Origin: an uncultured Odoribacter sp.
GTDB lineage: Bacteria; Bacteroidota; Bacteroidia; Bacteroidales; Marinifilaceae
DNA length: 18,530 nucleotides
NCBI GenBank assembly: GCA_900548135.1
Contig: URJC01000014.1
Span: 1 to 18,530, forward strand
Direction of reading: 5' to 3'
This document shows, in pieces, positions 8,906-15,784 of this stretch (its first letter is position 1; every line of letters begins with the position of its first letter). The position numbers and the translations under genes were made by a program. Below the pieces are notes generated by a model. The model had not been told where the DNA came from and did no database searches. It saw nothing but the letters and a program-made list of their open reading frames with translations.

Positions 8906-9898
8906 TTAGTGTTTACTTTCCAGCTTTTTCAGTACGGTCATTCCAGGTCTGAGTCCTTCCACCGCCTGCAAAGGCTTTGCTTTTACCCGAAACGTCTTTA
9001 TATCATACTGGCCTGTGGTTTTAGTTGCTCTCCACGCTGCATAACTTCCCATATCTTTTAAATAGGTCACCTTCAATTCAATTTCTTTGTGACCCAAGGC
9101 AGGAACTACTGCTTCAAAGGTTTCTCCCATCTTAAAATCCCCTAGCTGGTCTTCCCGGACATTAAAAGAAATCCACAGATCCGATAAATCCAGAATATCC
9201 ATTACCGGAGAACCTGTTCCAACCAATTCACCGACTTTTGGATAACGTTCTGATACCTCTCCATTGACAGGGGATACCAGATAGGTTTCTTTTACATAAG
9301 CCTGAATCTCTGCAACAGCGCCTTTTGCTCTTGCCAACTGTGCTTCAGCTGCCGTTTTATCTTCTTTTTGCGCTCCATTTCTGGCCATCTCATACTGTGC
9401 CTTTGCAGCCTGTTCTGTCGCTAGCATCGCTTTATAATTTGCCTCAGCTTCATCTTTTTTCTGGGCTGGTACCACTTCATTTTCAAATAGTTTTTCTACC
9501 CGGTCGAAAGTTTTTTTAGCTACTTCAGCAGCAGCTTTTGCTTTCTGCCAGGTTTGATAAGCCATTATAATCTGTTCCGAACGGGTCCCCTTATCTGCCT
9601 TCTCGCTGAATGCCCGGGCAGCGGTCTGTGCTGCTTCAGCCTGGTCATATTTGGCCATCACCTCAGGGCTATCCAATATGGCAACAGTATCTCCCTGACG
9701 GACCTGATCCCCTTCATTAAACCTGAATACCTCAATTCGTCCCGGCACTTTTCCTGAAATACGCACCTCAGTCGCCTCTGCCTCACCCTGTATATACTCC
9801 GGAGCAGGTTCCCGGAATATAAAACCAAAGATTGCAATCAACAATACCAAAACAATAATACCCGCAAAGGTGATTAATTTCCCATTTATCTTTTTCAT
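8906..9898 (-). CDS. HlyD-family membrane fusion protein of the ABC-2 exporter
   Basis: A 330-residue adaptor anchored by one N-terminal membrane helix (about 9-28) rather than a lipobox. Lipoyl half motifs lie at about 45-77 (VRISGKVPGRIEVF, GDQVRQGDTVAILD) and about 205-235 (LVSPVNGEVSERYPKVGELV). Between them is a long Ala/Glu/Lys-rich helical hairpin (about 80-200) that should contact the TolC channel. A beta-barrel follows to the C-terminus. This is the YbhG/YhiI/EmrA-like type that pairs with ABC-2 permeases or MFS pumps; the two permease genes directly after it (12-base gap to the first) favour the ABC-2 partnership. It lies 50 bases after the TolC-like gene, in the same operon. Confidence 0.92.
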   Translation of the reverse strand: MKKINGKLITFAGIIVLVLLIAIFGFIFREPAPEYIQGEAEATEVRISGKVPGRIEVFRFNEGDQVRQGDTVAILDSPEVMAKYDQAEAAQTAARAFSEKADKGTRSEQIIMAYQTWQKAKAAAEVAKKTFDRVEKLFENEVVPAQKKDEAEANYKAMLATEQAAKAQYEMARNGAQKEDKTAAEAQLARAKGAVAEIQAYVKETYLVSPVNGEVSERYPKVGELVGTGSPVMDILDLSDLWISFNVREDQLGDFKMGETFEAVVPALGHKEIELKVTYLKDMGSYAAWRATKTTGQYDIKTFRVKAKPLQAVEGLRPGMTVLKKLESKH

Positions 9899-9948
9899 AT
9901 ATGTTAAATTACAATGTTGCTAAAAATAAATATCTCTGTTTTTAATCC

Positions 9949-11394
9949 TTATTCGGCTACTGATTTCCCTAATACCCCGTATGCTTTTTTCAGGTATACT
10001 TCACACAATTTCATTTCTATCTGCGAATCAATTACGTCTGAATGCGCTGATAACCATGCCGTTTGAGCTTCTAATACATTGGATACCGGTATTGTTCCTT
10101 CCTGAAATCCCAGGTTAGCATATTTTAAATTCTCATCTGCTTTAATTTGATTTGTCTCTGCAACTGCCATTTTCCGGACCGCTTCTTTGATTTTAAATTG
10201 AGCCTGACTTACCTGTAATTCAATTTTTTCTTTTGCCTCCTGAAGTTTATAATTCATCAAATTCGTCTCTGCACGTGCACTACGGACACTTTTTCTCGAA
10301 GCTCCCCAGTGGAAAACCGGAGCTTTTACTCCAATTCCTACACTCCACATACCATCTAATTTCGTACTAATACCATTAAAAAAAGAAGGTGTCATAGCAA
10401 AATAATTGGCCATAAAAGCCACTGTTGGCAAGTAAGCTGAACGTGCAATTTTTTCTTTTTTACGATAAATATCTGTAGCAATGGTTAAACTTTCTACTTC
10501 TGGCCGATTAAAGTAAATCTGCTCTAAATTCATCGTCTGAGATTCATTAATGGCCAGTGTATCCAAAATTTCTTCTTTTAAGGAATACACAGTATCTACC
10601 GGAAGTCCGCAAATCTGATTCAAAGCCATTCGTGATAAAGACAAACCGTCTTCAACCCGTAATAAAGTCATCTCTGCCTGATTAAGTTTCACTTTTACCG
10701 ACAACACATCTGCTTTAACAGACATTCCGGTTTCATACATCACCTCTATATCATGCATAAATTTTTTCAATGTTTGTACATATTTCTCTGCTAACTTCTG
10801 CCGGTTCACCAAAGAAATAACCTGCCAATAAGCCTCATCCGTCTCTTGAATCAAATTCTGCAGTTCCTGCTCACGTCCGCTTTGGGCCAATTTTTCTGAC
10901 AAACCTGCCAACTGATTATAAGCCCTGATCTTACCTCCCATATAAATCGGTTGTGTCAATCCGACCTGCAAAACAGCTGTATTCCGATCATCCACAGTCA
11001 TCGCATCTTTAGGAAGTAAAGCATAATCTTTAGGTACATACTGACCATTATTCATCACTGGTTTACCATCTCCCCCCACCATAATCTGATCCGGTCTTAA
11101 AGTCCATTTACCATCTTGTCTGATCGTACCAACCGGTAAATGAGCATCTTCAGCAAGTAAATTAATTTCCTTTTGGTTCCGCAGGTAAGTCCCCATCGCA
11201 TCAATCCCAGGTAAATATTTCGTAAATGCTTCCTTCTTTTTTAACTCTGCACTTTTAATTTGCTCATCAGCTATTTTCAATTTTTTATTATTCTCGATTG
11301 CCAAACGCCTGCAATCTTCCAGGCTCATCGGTTCCTGTCCCTTTGTTCCCACTGTCCCGGCTAACAGGATAAATAATAATATGATTTCCTTCAT
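9949..11394 (-). CDS. TolC-family outer membrane protein of the ABC-2 exporter
   Basis: The 481-residue protein has a signal peptide (hydrophobic about 4-16, ending near TKGQ) and opens MSLEDCRRLAIENNKKLK, like the TolC-like protein at 563-1984, its paralogue. Two repeats of long helices plus strand segments (QPIYMGGKIRAYNQ; KAPVFHWGASRKSVRSA) indicate an outer membrane export channel. It is the first gene of the exporter operon, followed by the adaptor (50 bases) and the two permeases. Its 102-base leader carries one copy of the 18-base repeat that also precedes the tetR pair, so repression by one or both TetRs is likely. Whether the channel serves only the ABC-2 system or is shared with the RND pump cannot be decided from sequence. 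Confidence 0.93.
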   Translation of the reverse strand: MKEIILLFILLAGTVGTKGQEPMSLEDCRRLAIENNKKLKIADEQIKSAELKKKEAFTKYLPGIDAMGTYLRNQKEINLLAEDAHLPVGTIRQDGKWTLRPDQIMVGGDGKPVMNNGQYVPKDYALLPKDAMTVDDRNTAVLQVGLTQPIYMGGKIRAYNQLAGLSEKLAQSGREQELQNLIQETDEAYWQVISLVNRQKLAEKYVQTLKKFMHDIEVMYETGMSVKADVLSVKVKLNQAEMTLLRVEDGLSLSRMALNQICGLPVDTVYSLKEEILDTLAINESQTMNLEQIYFNRPEVESLTIATDIYRKKEKIARSAYLPTVAFMANYFAMTPSFFNGISTKLDGMWSVGIGVKAPVFHWGASRKSVRSARAETNLMNYKLQEAKEKIELQVSQAQFKIKEAVRKMAVAETNQIKADENLKYANLGFQEGTIPVSNVLEAQTAWLSAHSDVIDSQIEMKLCEVYLKKAYGVLGKSVAE

Positions 11395-11461
11395 ATATAC
11401 TTAATTTATAATAATAGTCTCTTTTCTCTCCTATGAATCCTTTTTAGTTAACGTATTTATA

Positions 11462-11479
11462 TTTATACTTTTCGGTATG
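11462..11479 (-). promoter_or_regulatory. Putative TetR operator, copy 2 (in front of the TolC-HlyD-permease operon)
   Basis: TTTATACTTTTCGGTATG is identical over 18 bases to the sequence at 12697-12714. It contains inverted ATAC/GTAT arms separated by six bases, a size and form suited to a dimeric TetR-type repressor. It lies 68 bases ahead of the TolC ATG and 18 bases after the stop of the second tetR. I saw no consensus -7 box beside this copy. Confidence 0.6.
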
Positions 11480-11496
11480 TATTCATATAAAAAATA

Positions 11497-12099
11497 TTAT
11501 TTACCAGATGCAAGTGAATACAGCTGTTCATATTGTGAACGTACTGCCGATAAAGCATATGAAATATCCTGATGCATAATCAGATAATTAATGACTCCGA
11601 CACTAATATTCAACAAATTTTTAGCCAAAATAGAAGTATCAATATCATCCCTCAATTCACCTGCCCGCTTCGCATTTAATATCAATTGCTCCAGCTTAGA
11701 CAACCGGAGCATTTTAGCAGCCAAGACAACTTTCTTTAGCTCCGGAAACAAGGCAATCACTTCCACTATCAGGGACAGACACAAAATTTCAGGAATCTCA
11801 CTACTAAAAGTACGTGCCGAATAATTATCGATCTCTGTCAATTTCTTTATAGTCAAATCTACGTACTCCCGTAATGTGCTGATCCGCTCAAATTCCTCAG
11901 TACGCTGAGTAATCAACAAAGCATAATAAGCATGTACCCCTTCCTTCAAAACTTCCTCTTTATTGGTAAAATGATAATAAAACGTCCCCCTTGTAATCCT
12001 GGCTGCCCGTTCTATATCACTTAACCGTACTGCTTTGAATCCTTTTTTCAGGAATAGCAGAAAAGCTACTTCAATAATCTGTTGCCGGGTATTGTTCAT
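11497..12099 (-). CDS. TetR/AcrR-family transcriptional regulator (second of tandem pair)
   Basis: The 200-residue protein has an N-terminal TetR HTH domain: TRQQIIEVAFLLFLKKGFKAV, then LSDIERAARITRGTFYYHFTNKEEVL as recognition region (residues about 5-52). The remaining helical domain should bind ligand and dimerise. It resembles the preceding regulator along its whole length, including the C-terminal part (LFPE, LILNAKRAGELRDDIDTSILAKNL against MILKAKQQGEIRADLDTTVLARNL), so the pair arose by duplication. Its ATG overlaps the upstream tetR stop as ATGA, which implies translational coupling. Genes downstream on the same strand encode two exporters, so the likely role is repression of efflux relieved by a substrate. 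Ligand and target are inferred from position and from the repeated operator-like site. Confidence 0.92.
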   Translation of the reverse strand: MNNTRQQIIEVAFLLFLKKGFKAVRLSDIERAARITRGTFYYHFTNKEEVLKEGVHAYYALLITQRTEEFERISTLREYVDLTIKKLTEIDNYSARTFSSEIPEILCLSLIVEVIALFPELKKVVLAAKMLRLSKLEQLILNAKRAGELRDDIDTSILAKNLLNISVGVINYLIMHQDISYALSAVRSQYEQLYSLASGK

Positions 12100-12695
12100 C
12101 GTTTAATCAATAAATAATACTGTTCAAACTGTAACCGCATATCCGAAAAAGTAAAACGTAAATTTTCACTACTCAATTCAATATTCAGCATACTTGTTGA
12201 GACAGACATCAGATTTCGTGCCAAAACGGTTGTATCTAAATCAGCTCGGATTTCTCCCTGCTGTTTCGCTTTCAAAATCATATATTCCCAGCGGGATAAA
12301 CGATTTTTGGATAATTCATTTATCCGGCAACGATACTCCGGAAATAAACCTTCCACTTCCAGTACCAGCTGAAAAAATGCCACTTCAATAATAAAGAAAT
12401 CAAACAACCCTTGCAATTTTTCTGCATTCCGTTCTTTCTGCTCCACTACTACGCAGATATACTCCTTTAAAGAAGCAATCTGCAAAAATTCCTCCTCTCC
12501 CAATTCACTGACAGCTGATAAATATTTCTCTATACCAGCCTTCAATATCTCCTCTTTATTACGGAAATAATAATAAAATGCCCCCTTAGTTAAACCTGTG
12601 GCTATCTCTAAATCCTTTAATGAACAAGCTTTGTATCCTTTGTTCAGAAACTGAAAAAAAGACTTATTTACTATTTCATTTTTTAAATCCGGCAT
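12096..12695 (-). CDS. TetR/AcrR-family transcriptional regulator (first of tandem pair)
   Basis: A 199-residue TetR-type regulator with HTH residues about 5-52 (KSFFQFLNKGYKACSLKDLEIATGLTKGAFYYYFRNKEEIL), followed by an all-helical ligand and dimerisation domain. The FYYYF and NKEEIL signature is diagnostic for the family. The stop overlaps the next tetR start by four bases (ATGA, 12096-12099). The start codon lies only one base from an 18-base operator-like repeat, and a -7-like box, TACTTTTG, abuts the other side of that repeat. Binding there would block its own transcription, so autoregulation is likely. The recognition helices of the two TetRs differ (TGLTKGAFYYYF against ARITRGTFYYHF), so they may bind differently or form heterodimers. 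Confidence 0.92.
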   Translation of the reverse strand: MPDLKNEIVNKSFFQFLNKGYKACSLKDLEIATGLTKGAFYYYFRNKEEILKAGIEKYLSAVSELGEEEFLQIASLKEYICVVVEQKERNAEKLQGLFDFFIIEVAFFQLVLEVEGLFPEYRCRINELSKNRLSRWEYMILKAKQQGEIRADLDTTVLARNLMSVSTSMLNIELSSENLRFTFSDMRLQFEQYYLLIKR

Positions 12696-12696
12696 T

Positions 12697-12714
12697 TTTA
12701 TACTTTTCGGTATG
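12697..12714 (-). promoter_or_regulatory. Putative TetR operator, copy 1 (in front of the tetR pair)
   Basis: This is an exact 18-base copy of the site at 11462-11479, with ATAC and GTAT arms around six bases. It covers the region between the probable -7 box and the ATG of the first tetR, where bound repressor would cover the transcription start. Confidence 0.6.
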
Positions 12715-12722
12715 CAAAAGTA
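12715..12722 (-). promoter_or_regulatory. Candidate -7 promoter element for the tetR pair
   Basis: On the minus strand this reads TACTTTTG, a full match to the Bacteroidota -7 consensus TAnnTTTG. It abuts the operator-like repeat and lies 20 bases ahead of the ATG. A TTTG exists upstream at 12752-12755, but its spacing of 29 bases is too long for a standard -33 box, so the promoter call is only moderate. Confidence 0.4.
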
Positions 12723-12757
12723 AAAAAGTTTTTTTATACTATATCGATAAACAAATA

Positions 12758-13936
12758 TTAATTTCTATATCTCCATACATTTTTATTAATCCGGTCTACA
12801 ATCACGGCAATCGCTCCGTCCCCCGTAACATTTGTAGCTGTTCCAAAACTATCCATAGCTATATAAAGGGCAATCATTAATCCTTGCGCAGTCTCATCAA
12901 AACCAAGCATAGACTGTAATAATCCCAAGGCCGCCATAATCGCCCCTCCCGGCACTCCCGGAGCTGCAACCATGGCAATTCCCAACATCATGATAAAACC
13001 GGCAAACTGCCCCAAATGGATATCCATCCCAGACATTAACATGATTGCCATAGAACACGCTACAATTTTCATTGTGCTTCCTGACAAATGGATCGTCGCA
13101 CATAAGGGGATGACAAAACCGGCTAAATCAGGTCGTACTCCATTTTTTATGGTTTGTTCCAAAGTCACAGGGATTGTTGCAGCTGAAGACTGTGTCCCAA
13201 GGGCTGTCATGTATGCAGGCAACATATTCCGGAACAAACGAAACGGATTTTTTTTCCCCACAAAACCAGCAATAAAAAACTGAATAAACAATAGAATCAC
13301 CGTCATGATAAAAATAACCACAATGATTTTCAAGAAAACTCCCATAATCCCTGTAACCTGACCCGAATTTGTCATATTCAGAAAAATACCAAAAATATAA
13401 AGTGGCAAAATCGGAATAATCACTGACATTATAACCTGATTGATAATATCTTTAAAATCTTCCATAACCAACTTCAAACGGTTACCATCAATGACAGACA
13501 TCCCTAGTCCTAAAGTAAAAGCTAAAATCAAAGCTGACATCACCCCCATCACGGCAGGCATCTCTACAGTAAAATAAGGCTGTAAAACAACAGAAGATTC
13601 CTTTACATCTGCCGTATGGTCAGCCGAAGATAACAACCAGGGATAAACTAAATCACAAGTAAAATAAGTAAAGAAACCAGAAAAAAGAGTAAACCCATAC
13701 GCCAACAAAGCCGTAACTAATAGTAATCTTCCGGCTCCTTTGCCTAAATCAGCAATCCCAGGTGCCACCAAACCCAATATCAGCAAAGGAATAATGAAAT
13801 TCAAAAAATTACCAAATAAAGCATTTACAGTCAAAAAAATCCGAACCAGCCAGTCCGGGAAAAATAAAGCACAAAGTATGCCTGCAATAATAGCTATGAT
13901 AATTTTAGGTAAAAGTCCTGCCTTTATTCGTTTCAT
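12758..13936 (-). CDS. Dicarboxylate/amino acid:cation symporter family transporter with altered binding site
   Basis: The 392-residue membrane protein has the fold signatures of the DAACS (GltP/SstT/EAAT) family: hairpin 1 TQSSAATIPVT (about 248-258), helix 7 PLCATIHLSGST (about 277-288), hairpin 2 APGVPGGAIM (about 325-334) and helix 8 MDSFGTATNVTGD (about 361-373). Such symporters import amino or dicarboxylic acids with Na+ or H+. By-eye alignment to GltPh shows NMDGT replaced by HLSGS and the Arg that binds the substrate side-chain carboxylate replaced by Gly. An acidic substrate is therefore doubtful; a neutral one, as for SstT, is possible. I chose the ATG at 13936; a TTG at 13957 would add seven residues. 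The stop is 62 bases ahead of the first tetR, so readthrough into the regulators is possible. Confidence 0.88.
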   Translation of the reverse strand: MKRIKAGLLPKIIIAIIAGILCALFFPDWLVRIFLTVNALFGNFLNFIIPLLILGLVAPGIADLGKGAGRLLLVTALLAYGFTLFSGFFTYFTCDLVYPWLLSSADHTADVKESSVVLQPYFTVEMPAVMGVMSALILAFTLGLGMSVIDGNRLKLVMEDFKDIINQVIMSVIIPILPLYIFGIFLNMTNSGQVTGIMGVFLKIIVVIFIMTVILLFIQFFIAGFVGKKNPFRLFRNMLPAYMTALGTQSSAATIPVTLEQTIKNGVRPDLAGFVIPLCATIHLSGSTMKIVACSMAIMLMSGMDIHLGQFAGFIMMLGIAMVAAPGVPGGAIMAALGLLQSMLGFDETAQGLMIALYIAMDSFGTATNVTGDGAIAVIVDRINKNVWRYRN

Positions 13937-13982
13937 AAAATCCGTTTTTAACCACAATATTAAAGATCCTCAAACGTTTTCA

Positions 13983-14014
13983 TTTGACAATTTTACGACA
14001 AAAAAATGAGTTTG
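13983..14014 (+). promoter_or_regulatory. Candidate promoter for the EamA permease gene
   Basis: TTTG (13983-13986), then 20 bases, then TGAGTTTG (14007-14014). This matches the Bacteroidota -33/-7 pattern with one mismatch in the -7 box (G for A at its second base). The expected start would leave a leader of roughly 65 bases before the ATG. Confidence 0.4.
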
Positions 14015-14086
14015 TAAACTTTAACGCACTTATAAAGTCAATAAAATTATTAATTAGTATTTTTATCCCGTCCTAAATATAACTCC

Positions 14087-15010
14087 ATGATGACTAAAGA
14101 CAAATGGCATGGTCACTTTGCCATACTGGCAACCAATTTTATTTTCGGTCTAAATACCCCCATAGCTAAAACAATTGTTCCTGATTGGATTAGTCCATAT
14201 GCTTTAACTTTGGTCAGAATGTCTTTTGCAACCCTCATTTTCTGGAGCGTCGGACTTTTCAGTAAAAAAGAACAGGTTGCCAACCGTGATTTGGTCACTA
14301 TATTTTTTGGTGCTCTCTTTGGTTTGGTTGGCGCACAACTTTCATTTGCCAATGCACTACGATATACTTCGCCTGTGAATATCTCCATTATTGCAGCGAT
14401 GACTCCGGTTGCGGTCATGTTATTAGCTGCATTGGTGTTAAAAGAACCTATCACATTAAAGAAAGCAGCAGGTGTACTCATTGGCGCCTCAGGGGCATTA
14501 TTGATTATTATGCAATCCACAATAGTCAGCAATAGTAAGGAAGGAAATATGATAGGAAATCTGCTTTGTGTAGTTAATGTAATTACGTATGCTATCTATC
14601 TGGTCATTACCCGCCCGGTATCTCAACGATACACACCGGTTACCCTAATGAAATGGATGTTCTTATTTTCTGCCCTAATTTCAATTCCTTTAGGTATCAA
14701 TGACTTGCCAAAAGCAAAAGTTTTTTCTGACGCGACTAGTTTAAATATAATTCTACGATTATCTTATATTGTAATAATGGCTACAGGCATTGCCTATTTT
14801 CTGGTTCCTATGGCATTAAAAAGAATACGGCCTACTACAGTCAGTATGTATAACAATGTTCAACCCATTGTAGCTTCTATCATTGCAATCCTGATTGGTC
14901 AGGACACACTGAGTTGGGATAAACCTATTGCTGCTTGCTTGGTATTCACAGGAGTTTACCTGGTAACTCAAAGTAAATCCAGGGAAGAAATAGAGAAAAA
15001 TAAAAAATAA
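14087..15010 (+). CDS. EamA/DMT-family permease
   Basis: The 307-residue protein is almost wholly hydrophobic, with about ten membrane helices arranged as two EamA repeats (about residues 10-140 and 155-295). Typical features are the opening HFAILATNFIFGLNTPIAK, the end of the first repeat KEPITLKKAAGVLIGASGALLI and the matching end of the second, GQDTLSWDKPIAACLVFTGVYLVT. Members of this drug/metabolite transporter family move amino acids, purines or other metabolites, often outward. Nothing here fixes the substrate. The start is the first of two adjacent ATGs; a promoter-like sequence lies upstream. It is transcribed divergently from the symporter and convergently with dps, and its stop falls in the T-tract of the dps terminator. 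Confidence 0.92.
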   Translation: MMTKDKWHGHFAILATNFIFGLNTPIAKTIVPDWISPYALTLVRMSFATLIFWSVGLFSKKEQVANRDLVTIFFGALFGLVGAQLSFANALRYTSPVNISIIAAMTPVAVMLLAALVLKEPITLKKAAGVLIGASGALLIIMQSTIVSNSKEGNMIGNLLCVVNVITYAIYLVITRPVSQRYTPVTLMKWMFLFSALISIPLGINDLPKAKVFSDATSLNIILRLSYIVIMATGIAYFLVPMALKRIRPTTVSMYNNVQPIVASIIAILIGQDTLSWDKPIAACLVFTGVYLVTQSKSREEIEKNKK

Positions 15011-15041
15011 AAGGAGGCGATCTCCTATAAATAGCCTCCTT
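14996..15041 (-). terminator. Intrinsic terminator of the dps gene, overlapping the EamA gene end
   Basis: AAGGAGGC (15011-15018) pairs exactly with GCCTCCTT (15034-15041) around a 15-base loop. On the minus strand the stem is followed by a T-rich tract (complement of 14996-15010), as expected 20 bases after the dps stop. On the plus strand only two Ts follow the stem, so termination of the EamA transcript is likely weaker. Confidence 0.7.
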
Positions 15042-15061
15042 AATATCATAACTGTTAAGTT

Positions 15062-15535
15062 TTAGTTCAGATAAGCGTTCAACATCCATAACAACTTCTC
15101 TTGTTCTGAAATATAAGAAGAAAATACATCCTGAGTACCGTCATCACCAATTTCTGCCGCAACCTGCAAAAGCTCACGTTCTTGTTTTAACAATACCTGG
15201 ATATTTTCAACCACTCCTCTCAAACATTCATCTCCATCAGTTACATTTTCTTTCGCTTCCAATGTCGCTACTTTAGCATAGGCTGCATAAGAGTGAAGCG
15301 GTACACCACCTAAAGTCAGAACTCGCTCTGCAATTTCATCCACTTTCTCAATAGCATCATTATATAACTCTTCAAATTTTGCATGCAAAACAAAGAAGCG
15401 ATTACCTCGTACATTCCAATGAAATCCTCGCAAATTCTGATAATAAATCTGATAATTAGCCAATAATTCATTTAAAAGATTGATCACTTTTTGTGATTTC
15501 TCTGTATCCAATCCGATCAAATTAGTTGCCTTCAT
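15062..15535 (-). CDS. dps: Dps-family DNA-binding ferritin-like protein
   Basis: The 157-residue protein has the Dps four-helix fold and the ferroxidase motif: GFHWNVRG gives His39, FFVLHAKFEELYNDAIEKVDEIAER gives His51, Asp66 and Glu70. This spacing matches the inter-subunit iron site of Listeria Dps (31, 43, 58, 62). Dps proteins assemble into 12-subunit shells that oxidise iron with H2O2 and protect DNA in starvation or oxidative stress. The N-terminus is short and only weakly basic, so direct DNA binding is uncertain. A near-ideal promoter precedes the gene and a terminator hairpin follows its stop. A perfect palindrome some 100 bases upstream may be a stress-regulator site. Confidence 0.95.
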   Translation of the reverse strand: MKATNLIGLDTEKSQKVINLLNELLANYQIYYQNLRGFHWNVRGNRFFVLHAKFEELYNDAIEKVDEIAERVLTLGGVPLHSYAAYAKVATLEAKENVTDGDECLRGVVENIQVLLKQERELLQVAAEIGDDGTQDVFSSYISEQEKLLWMLNAYLN

Positions 15536-15579
15536 AATTATTAATTTTTATTTAGTTTATATTATTTTTTTCTTCAATA

Positions 15580-15611
15580 CAAATATAGGATATGTTTGAA
15601 TATAAATCAAA
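15580..15611 (-). promoter_or_regulatory. Promoter of dps, full Bacteroidota consensus
   Basis: On the minus strand TTTG (15611-15608), 20 bases, TATATTTG (15587-15580). Both boxes match the primary sigma consensus (TTTG / TAnnTTTG) exactly with the preferred spacing. The predicted start leaves a leader of about 38 bases before the ATG at 15535. This is the clearest promoter in the window and supports the Bacteroidota assignment. Confidence 0.75.
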
Positions 15612-15632
15612 TCGATAATATTTACATTATCA

Positions 15633-15653
15633 TTATAAATATTTATAAATATT
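15633..15653. promoter_or_regulatory. Overlapping perfect palindromes upstream of the dps promoter
   Basis: TTATAAATATTTATAA (15633-15648) and AATATTTATAAATATT (15638-15653) are each perfect 16-base palindromes. The first has a 7-2-7 form recalling Fur/PerR-type boxes. It lies some 22 bases upstream of the -33 box of dps, in the 249-base divergent gap before the aminopeptidase. Low complexity makes chance a real possibility. Confidence 0.35.
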
Positions 15654-15784
15654 GATTCTTAATATCTTAAAAGTAAAAACTCAGAAAAACGAAGTAATTT
15701 TTTTTCTGCACTCGGTAATTTGAATTATTATTTATACCTTAAGGTCCATAAAAACAGAAAGAAAAAAACACAAAAACTATACCT

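Noticed and set aside
12726..12739. A/T-run inverted repeat as a terminator for the symporter gene
   Set aside because: The AAAAAA/TTTTTT pairing is only low-complexity tract with no GC stem, so it does not support a terminator.
12972..13283. 103-codon plus-strand frame inside the symporter gene
   Set aside because: Antisense to conserved hairpin motifs of the symporter; no coding evidence of its own.
14113..14532. 139-codon open frame antisense to the EamA gene
   Set aside because: It is the complement of a strongly supported membrane protein gene and carries no independent signal.
15591..15598. TATGTTTG on the plus strand as a -7 box for the aminopeptidase gene
   Set aside because: It matches TAnnTTTG, but it lies 187 bases from the start codon, lacks a TTTG at -33, and falls within the spacer of the better dps promoter on the other strand.
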